From an uncultured Clostridium sp. (GTDB taxonomy: Bacteria > Bacillota > Clostridia > Lachnospirales > Lachnospiraceae), in NCBI GenBank assembly GCA_900549235.1, contig URNT01000031.1, forward strand, positions 1 through 37,922: a stretch of DNA of 37,922 nt, in the 5' to 3' direction. The translations under genes and the position numbers were made by a program. How positions within the stretch are numbered: the stretch's first letter is position 1; each line of letters starts with the position of its first letter. The notes beneath the pieces were generated by a model, which was given only the letters and a program-made list of their open reading frames with translations, had not been told where the DNA came from and made no database searches. Positions 25,294 to 33,665 of this stretch are shown in pieces.

Positions 25294-25326
25294 GCGCAGG
25301 TCCAATACTTCATGGAGGAAAGCGTT

Positions 25327-26601
25327 ATGAAAATGAAAAAGTTAGCAAGTGCAGCAATGGCAGGTGTTATGGCAGTTTCACTGACAGCCTGCGGAGGTTC
25401 CGGGACAGGTGAGGCCACCAGCGGAGCTGAGTCCACCACAGCAGCAGAGGCAGCAGGCTCTGAGAGCACTGAGGCTCCTGCAGAGGAAGCAGCAGGCGAG
25501 GGTATTGCCCCGGAGGATCTGAAGATCGGTTTCGTTTACATCGGTGATGAGAACGAGGGCTACACTGCAGCCCACTACGAGGGTGCGATGGAGATGAAGG
25601 AGGCCCTGGGCCTTTCTGATGACCAGCTGATCTTTAAGTGGAACACACCTGAGGATGAGACGGCAAAGGACGCGGCTATGGATCTTGCGGATCAGGGCTG
25701 CCAGATTGTATTTGCCAACAGCTTCGGACATGAATCCTACATCCTTGAGGCAGCAAAGGAGTACCCGGAGGTACAGTTCTGCCACGCGACTGGCTTCCAG
25801 GCAGCAGGAAGCGGTCTTTCCAATATGCACAACTATTTTACATCCATTTATGAAGCACGTTATGTATCCGGCGTAGTTGCAGGCCTTAAGCTGAACCAGA
25901 TGATGGAGGAGGGCCAGATCACAGAGGATACCTGCAAGATCGGTTATGTAGGCGCTTATCCTTATGCCGAGGTAATCAGCGGATATACCTCCTTCTTCTT
26001 AGGCGTACGCTCCGTATGTCCGGCAGCTACCATGGAGGTTAAGTATACCAACAGCTGGGCAAGCTTTGACCTTGAGAAGGAAGCAGCAGACGCTCTGATT
26101 TCTGATGGCTGTGTACTGATCAGCCAGCACGCAGATACCACAGGCGCTCCAACTGCCTGCCAGGCAGCCGGCGTACCATGTGTAGGCTACAACATTTCCA
26201 TGATCGCTACAGCTCCTGATTCTGCTCTTACATCTGCCTCCAACAACTGGGGCGCATATGTGACCTACGCAGTACAGTCCATGATCGATGGAACACCGAT
26301 TGACACAGACTGGTGCAGAGGCTTCTCTGACGGCGCGGTACGCATTACTGACTTAAATGAGGCAGTTGTGGCTCCAGGCACCGCTGAGAAGGTAAAAGAG
26401 GTTGAGGATGCTTTGGCAGCAGGCACACTTCATGTCTTTGATACCTCTACATGGACCGTTGATGGGCAGACACTTGATACATATAAGAAGGAAGGCAGCG
26501 ACATCGAGTACATTTCCGACGGATATTTCCATGAGTCTGAGTTCGCGTCTGCTCCGGCCTTTGACATCCTGATCGACGGCATTACAACCATCGACAACTA
26601 A
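25327..26601 (+). CDS. BMP-family lipoprotein, nucleoside-type binding protein
   Basis: Membrane-anchored solute-binding protein of the BMP (PnrA/TmpC) family, whose studied members bind purine nucleosides. The ATG at 25327 has GGAGGAA upstream and gives 424 residues. A signal peptide (KMKKLASAAMAGVMAVSL) ends at lipobox LTAC with Cys22. A low-complexity Ala/Glu/Ser/Thr linker (about 24-60) follows. The BMP domain begins near DLKIGFVYIGDENEGYTAAHYEG, with FANSFGHESYILEAAKEYPEVQFCHATG and the typical NMHNYFTSIYEARYVSGVVAGL. ABC ATPase and two permease genes follow, so this is the importer's binding protein. The ligand is inferred from family and gene order only. Confidence 0.9.
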   Translation: MKMKKLASAAMAGVMAVSLTACGGSGTGEATSGAESTTAAEAAGSESTEAPAEEAAGEGIAPEDLKIGFVYIGDENEGYTAAHYEGAMEMKEALGLSDDQLIFKWNTPEDETAKDAAMDLADQGCQIVFANSFGHESYILEAAKEYPEVQFCHATGFQAAGSGLSNMHNYFTSIYEARYVSGVVAGLKLNQMMEEGQITEDTCKIGYVGAYPYAEVISGYTSFFLGVRSVCPAATMEVKYTNSWASFDLEKEAADALISDGCVLISQHADTTGAPTACQAAGVPCVGYNISMIATAPDSALTSASNNWGAYVTYAVQSMIDGTPIDTDWCRGFSDGAVRITDLNEAVVAPGTAEKVKEVEDALAAGTLHVFDTSTWTVDGQTLDTYKKEGSDIEYISDGYFHESEFASAPAFDILIDGITTIDN

Positions 26602-26612
26602 ACTGATCCGGC

Positions 26613-26673
26613 TAGAGCAATTTTTAAACACGCTCTAAAAGCGGAGCCATGTTTCTATTGGCTTCGCTTTTTT
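26613..26673 (+). terminator. Two hairpins between bmpA and the ATPase gene
   Basis: TAGAGC/GCTCTA (26613-26618 and 26632-26637) forms a first hairpin. AAAAGCGGAGCCA (26637-26649) pairs with TGGCTTCGCTTTT (26659-26671, one mismatch), with the T run continuing to 26673, as an intrinsic terminator. Partial termination here would give more binding protein than ATPase and permease. Confidence 0.78.
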
Positions 26674-26727
26674 ACTCTTACTTGGTTTTAAACACAAAGA
26701 GATCATATGAAATGGGAGGACTGCCAG

Positions 26728-28260
26728 ATGAGGGAAGAGTATGCCATTGAACTGAAAAATATCACAAAGCGGTTTGGCAAGGTAACAGCCAATGACAAGG
26801 TGTGCATGTCCGTAAAGCGGGGGGAAATTCTGTCTGTCCTTGGGGAAAATGGAAGCGGAAAGACTACACTGATGAACATGATCTCCGGTATCTATTATCC
26901 GGACGAGGGGCAGATACTGGTAAATGGAAAGGAGGTTGCCATCCGTTCTCCCAAGGATTCTTTTGCCCTGGGCATCGGCATGATCCATCAGCATTTCAAG
27001 CTGGTAGATGTGCTGACCGCAGCGGAAAATATTATCCTGGGACTGTCAGGCAGTGAGCTTTTGGATATGAAGGCCGTATCCGCAAGAATCCGTGAGCTGA
27101 CAGAGAAGTACGGGTTTGATCTGGATCCTGAACAGAAGATTTACAGTATGTCTGTGTCCCAGAAACAGACGGTGGAGATCGTAAAACTTCTTTACCGTGG
27201 CGTGGATATTCTGATCCTGGATGAGCCTACGGCGGTGCTCACGCCTCAGGAGACGGAAAAACTGTTTTCTGTTCTGAGAAATATGCGTGAGGCGGGCCAT
27301 TCTATTATTATCATCACCCATAAGCTCCATGAGGTGCTGGCGCTGTCAGACCGGGTATCGGTGCTGAGAAAGGGCCAGTATATCGGCACTGTGAATACAT
27401 CGGAGGCCACCGAGGAGTCCCTGACGGAAATGATGGTGGGCAAGAAGGTAAGCCTGAACATCGAGCGTCCGGAGCCGGTGGATCCAAAGGAACGTCTGGT
27501 GGTGAAAAATGTGACCTGCGTAGATAAAGAAGGGGTCACCACCCTGGATCATGCCTCCTTTACGGCTTACAGCGGCGAGATTCTGGGCGTTGCGGGGATT
27601 GCGGGCAGCGGACAGAAGGAGCTTCTGGAGGCCATCGCGGGGCTGCAGCCTATGACAGAGGGCTCCATCCTGTATTATCCTCCTGAAGGCGGAGAGAAGC
27701 AGCTTTCCGGCATGGCGGCATCTGCCATCAACAAGCTGGGAGTGAAGCTGTCCTTTGTTCCGGAGGACCGTCTGGGCATGGGCCTGGTAGGCTCCATGGG
27801 CATGACAGACAATATGATGCTGAGAGGCTATAAGAAGGGACACATCTTCTTTACAGACCGAAAGACGCCAAAGAGCCTGGCGGAGCGGATTATCCAGGAG
27901 CTTGAGGTGGTGACGCCAGGAGTTTCAACACCGGTGAGAAAGCTTTCCGGCGGCAATGTACAGAAGGTGCTGGTAGGCCGTGAGATCGCTTCCAACCCCA
28001 AGGTGCTTATGGTGGCTTACCCGGTGCGGGGACTTGATATTAATTCCTCCTATACCATTTACCATCTGCTGAATGAACAGAAAAAGCAGGGTGCGGCGGT
28101 GATCTGCGTAGGAGAGGATCTGGATGTGCTTCTGGAATTGTGCGACCGGATCCTGGTGCTGTGCGGCGGCAGGGTAAGCGGCATTGTGGACGGAAGGAAG
28201 GCCACAAAGGAAGAAGTGGGACTTTTGATGACAAAGACGGGAGGCGGACAGAATGAGTAA
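26728..28260 (+). CDS. ABC transporter ATPase with two nucleotide-binding domains (nucleoside type)
   Basis: ATPase of the BMP-linked importer, in the RbsA/NupA-like class with duplicated domains, 510 residues from ATG 26728 (GGGAGGA upstream). The first domain has Walker A GENGSGKTTL near residue 37, signature-like YSMSVSQKQTVEIVKLL, Walker B LILDEPTAVLTP and the switch ITHKLHEV. The second is partly degenerate: the P-loop reads GIAGSGQKELL, the signature LSGGNVQKVLVGREI is intact, and the Walker B region reads VLMVAYPVRGLD, without the usual DE. This asymmetry is common in the family and suggests one hydrolysing site. Its end overlaps the next gene by eight bases. Confidence 0.92.
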   Translation: MREEYAIELKNITKRFGKVTANDKVCMSVKRGEILSVLGENGSGKTTLMNMISGIYYPDEGQILVNGKEVAIRSPKDSFALGIGMIHQHFKLVDVLTAAENIILGLSGSELLDMKAVSARIRELTEKYGFDLDPEQKIYSMSVSQKQTVEIVKLLYRGVDILILDEPTAVLTPQETEKLFSVLRNMREAGHSIIIITHKLHEVLALSDRVSVLRKGQYIGTVNTSEATEESLTEMMVGKKVSLNIERPEPVDPKERLVVKNVTCVDKEGVTTLDHASFTAYSGEILGVAGIAGSGQKELLEAIAGLQPMTEGSILYYPPEGGEKQLSGMAASAINKLGVKLSFVPEDRLGMGLVGSMGMTDNMMLRGYKKGHIFFTDRKTPKSLAERIIQELEVVTPGVSTPVRKLSGGNVQKVLVGREIASNPKVLMVAYPVRGLDINSSYTIYHLLNEQKKQGAAVICVGEDLDVLLELCDRILVLCGGRVSGIVDGRKATKEEVGLLMTKTGGGQNE

Positions 28261-29371
28261 AGAAATGACGGCTGTTTCCAATAAAGAGCCCTTGATGCAC
28301 ATTTCAAAGCGGGACGGCATTGAAGCCTGGAAACCCTGGGCCATCCGGGCGACGGCGGTGCTGCTGTCTCTGGTGGTCTGTGCCGGAGTGATCGTGGCCC
28401 TGACAGGGCTTAACCCCATTGAGGTATATAAGGGGATTTTCGACGGAGCGGTAGGGACAAAACGGCGTACCTGGATGACAATCCGCGATATGCTGGTGCT
28501 TTTATGCATTGCCATCGGCATTACGCCGGCCTTTAAGATGCGGTTTTGGAACATCGGAGCCGAGGGTCAGGTGCTGATCGGAGGCGTTGCCTCTGCTGCT
28601 ATGATGATTTATGTGGGAGATAAGCTGCCGACTGTTGTTTTACTGCCGCTTATGCTGATAGTCAGCGCTCTGGCGGCCATGGTATGGGCGGCTGTTCCTG
28701 CATTTTTCAAGGCTCACTGGAATACAAATGAGACTCTGTTTACCCTGATGATGAATTATGTTGCCATGCAGGTGATCACCTACTGCATTATTTTCTGGGA
28801 GAATCCCAAGGGCTCTAACTCGGTGGGTACCATCAATTCCACCACCAAGGCCGGCTGGCTCCCGGAGCTGTTCGGCATGGATTACGGCTGGAACCTGGTG
28901 ATCGTCCTTGCCCTTACCATCGCCATGTACATTTACCTGAAATACAGCAAGCAGGGCTATGAGATCGCCGTTGTGGGCGAGAGCGAGAATACGGCAAGAT
29001 ATGCGGGCATCAGCGTAAAGAGGGTGATCCTGCGGACCATGGCTCTGTCCGGAGCCATCTGCGGTATTGCCGGCTTTATTATCGTAAGCGGCGCCAGCCA
29101 TACCATTTCTACCAGTACGGCAGGTGGAAGGGGATTTACCGCCATTATCGTATCCTGGCTCAGTAAGTTTAATCCCTTTGCCATGGTGGTGGTATCATTT
29201 TTCCTTGTATTTATGCAGAAGGGCGCAGGGCAGATTGCCAGCCAGTTTAACCTGAATGAAAATGCCTCTGACGTTATAACCGGAATTATCCTGTTCTTTA
29301 TCCTGGGCTGTGAATTTTTCATCAACTACAGAGTTGGGCTCCGCCGCAGGACCAAAGAAGCGGGAGAGTAG
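28253..29371 (+). CDS. ABC permease 1 of the nucleoside-type importer
   Basis: Membrane subunit of the BPD_transp_2 family (NupB/YufP-like), 372 residues. A hydrophilic N-terminus of about 30 residues precedes about nine membrane helices. Family marks are FKMRFWNIGAEGQVLIGGVASA and the cytoplasmic loop with AVGES-like VVGESENTARYAGISVKRVIL. The ATG overlaps the ATPase gene and has GGAGG seven bases upstream, so translation is coupled. Confidence 0.91.
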   Translation: MSKEMTAVSNKEPLMHISKRDGIEAWKPWAIRATAVLLSLVVCAGVIVALTGLNPIEVYKGIFDGAVGTKRRTWMTIRDMLVLLCIAIGITPAFKMRFWNIGAEGQVLIGGVASAAMMIYVGDKLPTVVLLPLMLIVSALAAMVWAAVPAFFKAHWNTNETLFTLMMNYVAMQVITYCIIFWENPKGSNSVGTINSTTKAGWLPELFGMDYGWNLVIVLALTIAMYIYLKYSKQGYEIAVVGESENTARYAGISVKRVILRTMALSGAICGIAGFIIVSGASHTISTSTAGGRGFTAIIVSWLSKFNPFAMVVVSFFLVFMQKGAGQIASQFNLNENASDVITGIILFFILGCEFFINYRVGLRRRTKEAGE

Positions 29372-29386
29372 AAGGGAGGAAGGAAG

Positions 29387-30367
29387 ATGGGATTTTTAGT
29401 AATATTTATACAGAAGGCCATTGGTCAGGGCATCGGGATCCTTTACGGGGCTCTGGGTGAGATTCTGACGGAAAAATCGGGCAACCTGAACCTGGGGATT
29501 CCCGGGATGATGTACATGGGCGGCATTGCCGGACTGATCGGAGCGTTTCTATATGAAAATGGAACCGAAAATCCAAGCGGCTTTATCGGGCTTGTGATTT
29601 CTTTTGTATGCGCCTTTCTGTGCGCGGCTCTGGGAGGTCTGGTATACAGCGTGCTGACCATTACACTGCGGGCCAATCAGAATGTAACCGGCCTTGCACT
29701 TACTACCTTTGGCGTTGGTTTTGGAAACTTTTTCGGCGGCTCTCTGGCAAAGCTGGCAGGAGGTGTGGGACAGATCTCTGTAGCGGTTACCGGCGCGGCT
29801 TATAAGAAGCCCATTCCCGGGCTGTCCGGCCTTGGAGTTGTGGGAGACCTGCTGTTTTCCTATGGATTTTTGACCTATCTGGCCATTATCCTGGCTCTGA
29901 TCCTGTCATTTTTCCTTGTAAGGACCAGGAAGGGGCTGAATCTTAGGGCTGTGGGCGAGAGCCCGGCGACGGCAGATGCGGCGGGTATCAATGTTACTGC
30001 CTACAAGTACCTGGCTACCTGTATCGGAGGCGGGATCAGCGGCCTTGGAGGCCTGTATTTTGTAATGGAGTACTCCGGCGGCACCTGGACCAACAATGGG
30101 TTCGGAGACAGAGGCTGGCTTGCTATCGCCCTTGTAATTTTTGCTCTGTGGAAGCCGGTAAATGCCATCTGGGGATCCATTCTGTTTGGCGGGCTCTACA
30201 TTCTGTACCTGTATATCCCCGGCCTTGACAGAGGGGCTCAGGAAATCTTTAAGGCCCTGCCTTATGTGGTGACCATCGTTGTTCTGGTGATCACCAGCCT
30301 GAGGAAAAAGAGAGAATACCAGCCGCCGGAAAGTCTGGGACTGGCGTATTTCCGGGAAGAACGATAA
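29387..30367 (+). CDS. ABC permease 2 of the nucleoside-type importer
   Basis: Second membrane subunit (NupC/YufQ-like), 326 residues, with eight to nine membrane helices. The early ALGEILTEKSGNLNLGIPGMMYMGG is the counterpart of the glycine-rich entry motif of the family. LRAVGESPATADAAGINVTAYKYLA is the coupling loop to the ATPase. It starts 15 bases after permease 1 with GGGAGG upstream and is the last gene of the operon, before a terminator. Confidence 0.91.
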   Translation: MGFLVIFIQKAIGQGIGILYGALGEILTEKSGNLNLGIPGMMYMGGIAGLIGAFLYENGTENPSGFIGLVISFVCAFLCAALGGLVYSVLTITLRANQNVTGLALTTFGVGFGNFFGGSLAKLAGGVGQISVAVTGAAYKKPIPGLSGLGVVGDLLFSYGFLTYLAIILALILSFFLVRTRKGLNLRAVGESPATADAAGINVTAYKYLATCIGGGISGLGGLYFVMEYSGGTWTNNGFGDRGWLAIALVIFALWKPVNAIWGSILFGGLYILYLYIPGLDRGAQEIFKALPYVVTIVVLVITSLRKKREYQPPESLGLAYFREER

Positions 30368-30376
30368 TATTTTTTT

Positions 30377-30423
30377 AAAATGGTCAGGGAAGATGCTTTG
30401 GTGTGTCTTCCTGGCCATTTTTT
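30377..30423 (+). terminator. Terminator of the BMP transporter operon
   Basis: AATGGTCAGGGAAGA pairs with TCTTCCTGGCCATT around a short loop, with TTTTTT following. It begins about ten bases after the last permease gene. Confidence 0.85.
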
Positions 30424-30431
30424 AAAATTAT

Positions 30432-30445
30432 CGAACAAATGTTTG
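30432..30445. promoter_or_regulatory. LexA (SOS) box of uvrA
   Basis: CGAACAAATGTTTG fits the Gram-positive operator CGAAC-N4-GTTYG. It overlaps the -35 hexamer TTGAAA (30443-30448), so LexA binding should shut out RNA polymerase. Confidence 0.88.
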
Positions 30446-30471
30446 AAAAATGTAAAAAGGTGTGGTATACT
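30443..30471 (+). promoter_or_regulatory. uvrA promoter
   Basis: TTGAAA at 30443-30448 and TATACT at 30466-30471 are separated by 17 bases, with TGG before the -10 giving an extended -10. The start site would be near 30478, about 70 bases before the ATG. Confidence 0.8.
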
Positions 30472-30545
30472 GAGAGAGACCTGTATTTCAGATCGGTTTT
30501 TTGGGAAATGTACAGTTATATTGAGGTGAAAAAAGGAGCAGTTAC

Positions 30546-33377
30546 ATGGCAAAGCAGTATATTAAGATCCGCGGGGCCAATGAGCACAATCTGAAGCATA
30601 TTTCCGTGGACATACCCAGGGACGAGCTGGTGGTGCTGACGGGACTTTCCGGCTCCGGCAAGTCTTCCCTGGCTTTTGACACGATTTACGCGGAGGGGCA
30701 GAGACGGTATATGGAGTCCCTTTCCTCCTATGCCCGCCAGTTCCTGGGGCAGATGGAGAAGCCGGATGTAGAGAGCATCGAGGGGCTGTCCCCGGCCATC
30801 TCCATCGATCAGAAGTCAACCAACCGAAATCCCCGTTCTACAGTGGGTACGGTGACGGAGATCTATGATTATATGAGGCTTTTGTACGCCAGGATCGGTA
30901 TTCCCCACTGTCCCAAGTGCGGGAAGGCCATCCACAAGCAGACCATCGACCAGATGGTGGACCAGATTATGGCCATGCCGGAGCGGACCAGGATCCAGCT
31001 TCTTGCGCCGGTGGTCCGGGGCCGCAAGGGGGAGCATGTAAAGGTACTGGAGCAGGCGAGAAAGAGCGGCTATGTCCGCGTGCGCATTGACGGGAATCTC
31101 TATGAGCTGACAGAGGAGATCCGCCTGGAGAAGAACATCAAGCATAATATCGAGATCGTTGTGGACCGTCTGGTGGTAAAGGAGGGGATTGAAAAGCGTC
31201 TCACCGATTCCATCGAGACGGTGATGGAACTGAGCGGCGGGCTTCTGGTGGTGGATGTGACCGATGGGGAGCCGGTGAATTTCAGCCAGAGCTTTTCCTG
31301 TCCCGACTGCGGGATCAGCATCGATGAGGTGGAGCCAAGGAGCTTTTCCTTTAATAATCCCTTCGGCGCCTGCCCTCAGTGCTTCGGCCTGGGCTATAAG
31401 ATGGAGTTTGATGAGAACCTGATGATCCCGGATCCCTCTCTGTCCATCGACCAGGGGGCCATTGTGGTTCTGGGATGGCAGTCCTGTACGGATAAGAGCA
31501 GCTTTACAGGGGCGGTGCTGGCGGCTCTGTCAGAGGAGTATCATTTCAGCCTCAGCACGCCCTTTGAGGATTATCCTCAGGAGATCCGGGATGTGATCCT
31601 TTACGGCACCGGCGGGCGTGAGCTTCAGGTCCGCTATAAGAGCCAGAGAGGCCAGGGAGTCTACAACGTAGCCTTTGAGGGCCTGATTGAAAATGTAAAC
31701 CGCAGGTATAAGGAAACCTTTTCAGAGGCCTCCAAGGCAGAGTATGAAACCTATATGCGGATCACTCCCTGCCCTGCCTGCAAGGGCCAGAGGCTGAAAA
31801 AGGAATCCCTGGCAGTGACAGTAGGAGATCTGAATATCTTCCAGGCTACTAATATGTCCATTGTAAAATTCAAGGATTTTATGGACGGACTCCAGCTTAC
31901 CTCCATGCAGCAGACCATCGGCGCTTCGATTTTAAAGGAGATCCGGGCGCGCATCTGCTTTCTGATCGATGTGGGACTGGATTATCTGTCTCTTTCCAGG
32001 GCTACCGGCACTTTATCAGGCGGAGAGGCCCAGCGGATCCGTCTTGCCACCCAGATCGGCTCCGGACTGGTGGGAGTGGCTTATATCCTGGACGAGCCCA
32101 GCATCGGACTCCATCAGCGTGACAATGACAAGCTTTTAAAGACCCTTCTTCATCTCAGGGACCTGGGAAATACGGTTCTTGTGGTGGAGCATGACGAGGA
32201 TACCATGCGGGCGGCAGACTGTATTGTTGACATCGGCCCCGGCGCCGGTGAGCATGGGGGCAATGTAGTGGCAGTGGGAACGGCAGAGGAGATCATGGAG
32301 AATCCGGCTTCTGTAACCGGGGCATATCTCAGCGGCCGGATCAAGATCCCTGTGCCCGGTGAGAGAAGGCAGCCTACCGGCTGGATCACTGTGCGGGGAG
32401 CGGAGGAAAATAATCTCAAGAAGATCGACGTAAGCTTCCCACTGGGGATTATGACCTGCGTTACCGGCGTGTCCGGCTCCGGAAAAAGCTCCCTGGTCAA
32501 TGAGATCCTTTATAAAGCCCTGGCAAAGAAGCTGAACCGGGCCAGAACCATTGCAGGAAAGCACAAGTCCATCGAGGGAGTGGAGCAGCTGGATAAGATC
32601 ATTGCCATCGACCAGTCCCCCATCGGCCGTACACCCCGTTCCAATCCGGCTACCTATACCGGTGTATTTGACCAGATCCGCGACCTGTTTGCCTCCACCG
32701 CTGATGCCAAAGCCAAGGGCTACAATAAGGGCCGTTTCAGCTTCAATGTAAAGGGAGGCCGCTGTGAGGCCTGCTCCGGCGACGGTATCATCAAGATCGA
32801 GATGCATTTCCTGCCGGACGTATATGTGCCCTGTGAGGTCTGCGGCGGCAAGCGCTACAATCGTGAGACCCTGGAGGTGAAATACAAGGGAAAGAGCATC
32901 TACGATGTCCTTGATATGACCGTAGAGGAGGCAGTGAAGTTCTTTGAAAATGTTCCTTCTATCGCAAGGAAGATCCAGACCCTTTATGATGTGGGGCTGG
33001 GTTATATCCGCCTGGGACAGCCCTCCACAGAGCTTTCCGGAGGCGAGGCGCAGAGGATCAAGCTGGCTACGGAGCTTTCAAAAAGAGGGACAGGAAAGAC
33101 CATCTATATCCTGGATGAGCCTACCACAGGGCTTCATTTTGCAGATGTACACAAGCTCATTGAAATCCTGCGCCGTCTGTCAGACGGAGGAAATACCGTA
33201 GTTGTCATCGAGCACAACCTGGATGTGATCAAGACCGCTGACTATATCATCGACATCGGTCCTGAGGGCGGCGACAAGGGAGGTACAGTCATCGCCAAGG
33301 GAACCCCTGAGGAGGTGGCGGCTAATCCGGTATCCTACACAGGGAAATATGTGAAGCGGTATCTGGAGGAGGCATAA
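30546..33377 (+). CDS. uvrA: Excinuclease ABC subunit A
   Basis: DNA damage sensor of nucleotide excision repair, which works with UvrB and UvrC. The 943 residues match full-length UvrA. The first ATPase has Walker A GLSGSGKSS near residue 32 and the signature LSGGEAQRIRLATQIGSGL. The second has GVSGSGKSS and LSGGEAQRIKLATELSKRGTGK. Zinc modules are visible as CPKC (about 118), CPDC...CPQC (about 255-280) and CEAC...CEVCGG (about 740-770). The ATG has AAAAGGAG upstream. Single-gene transcription under LexA control is indicated by its promoter. uvrB is not adjacent, unlike in many Firmicutes. Confidence 0.98.
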   Translation: MAKQYIKIRGANEHNLKHISVDIPRDELVVLTGLSGSGKSSLAFDTIYAEGQRRYMESLSSYARQFLGQMEKPDVESIEGLSPAISIDQKSTNRNPRSTVGTVTEIYDYMRLLYARIGIPHCPKCGKAIHKQTIDQMVDQIMAMPERTRIQLLAPVVRGRKGEHVKVLEQARKSGYVRVRIDGNLYELTEEIRLEKNIKHNIEIVVDRLVVKEGIEKRLTDSIETVMELSGGLLVVDVTDGEPVNFSQSFSCPDCGISIDEVEPRSFSFNNPFGACPQCFGLGYKMEFDENLMIPDPSLSIDQGAIVVLGWQSCTDKSSFTGAVLAALSEEYHFSLSTPFEDYPQEIRDVILYGTGGRELQVRYKSQRGQGVYNVAFEGLIENVNRRYKETFSEASKAEYETYMRITPCPACKGQRLKKESLAVTVGDLNIFQATNMSIVKFKDFMDGLQLTSMQQTIGASILKEIRARICFLIDVGLDYLSLSRATGTLSGGEAQRIRLATQIGSGLVGVAYILDEPSIGLHQRDNDKLLKTLLHLRDLGNTVLVVEHDEDTMRAADCIVDIGPGAGEHGGNVVAVGTAEEIMENPASVTGAYLSGRIKIPVPGERRQPTGWITVRGAEENNLKKIDVSFPLGIMTCVTGVSGSGKSSLVNEILYKALAKKLNRARTIAGKHKSIEGVEQLDKIIAIDQSPIGRTPRSNPATYTGVFDQIRDLFASTADAKAKGYNKGRFSFNVKGGRCEACSGDGIIKIEMHFLPDVYVPCEVCGGKRYNRETLEVKYKGKSIYDVLDMTVEEAVKFFENVPSIARKIQTLYDVGLGYIRLGQPSTELSGGEAQRIKLATELSKRGTGKTIYILDEPTTGLHFADVHKLIEILRRLSDGGNTVVVIEHNLDVIKTADYIIDIGPEGGDKGGTVIAKGTPEEVAANPVSYTGKYVKRYLEEA

Positions 33378-33440
33378 TGGACGCCGCAGCCCGGATGGCA
33401 GAAAATTTTGCAAAAATATGAGATTCTTTGTCGAAACTAC

Positions 33441-33469
33441 TTGATATTTGGCGCAGGATAGCATATAAT
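33441..33469 (+). promoter_or_regulatory. guaA promoter
   Basis: TTGATA at 33441-33446 and TATAAT at 33464-33469 with a 17-base spacer form a near-consensus promoter. It predicts a leader of about 190 nt before guaA. Confidence 0.78.
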
Positions 33470-33489
33470 AGACACATACGAAAGACAAA

Positions 33490-33521
33490 AAAGAGGTTGT
33501 ACTATCCAGTACAATCTCTTT
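33490..33521 (+). promoter_or_regulatory. Strong hairpin at the 5' end of the guaA leader
   Basis: AAAGAGGTTGTACT (33490-33503) pairs with AGTACAATCTCTTT (33508-33521, one G-T pair) around the loop ATCC. It begins within about 15 bases of the predicted transcript start. No T run follows (CAATTTATAA), so it is not a typical terminator. It may stabilise the message, act in leader regulation, or mark the end of uvrA mRNA. Confidence 0.55.
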
Positions 33522-33541
33522 CAATTTATAAGGGAATGATG

Positions 33542-33592
33542 ATGGGAATGAAAGACATTTTGGGGAAATGTACGGGACAGCATTTTCTGTAA
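33542..33592 (+). CDS. Possible 16-residue leader peptide before guaA
   Basis: An ATG at 33542 with AAGGG seven bases upstream opens a 16-codon frame (MGMKDILGKCTGQHFL) that stops at 33592, 73 bases before guaA. Position in the leader and a fair ribosome binding site are the only support. No codon pattern points to a particular attenuation signal. Confidence 0.25.
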   Translation: MGMKDILGKCTGQHFL

Positions 33593-33665
33593 ATTGGGTC
33601 AGGTATGGAGAGTATCAGGAGCGTTTCCGGGGAAAATAACCAGAAGACATGGAGGAACGGATCTC

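Noticed and set aside
25214..25326. Purine or 2'-deoxyguanosine riboswitch before bmpA
   Set aside because: The three-way junction and conserved loop sequences of purine aptamers are absent, and the leader before the terminator is too short.
33594..33665. 24-residue N-terminal extension of GuaA
   Set aside because: No ribosome binding site precedes the frame's first start, and the product from 33666 has the standard length and N-terminus.
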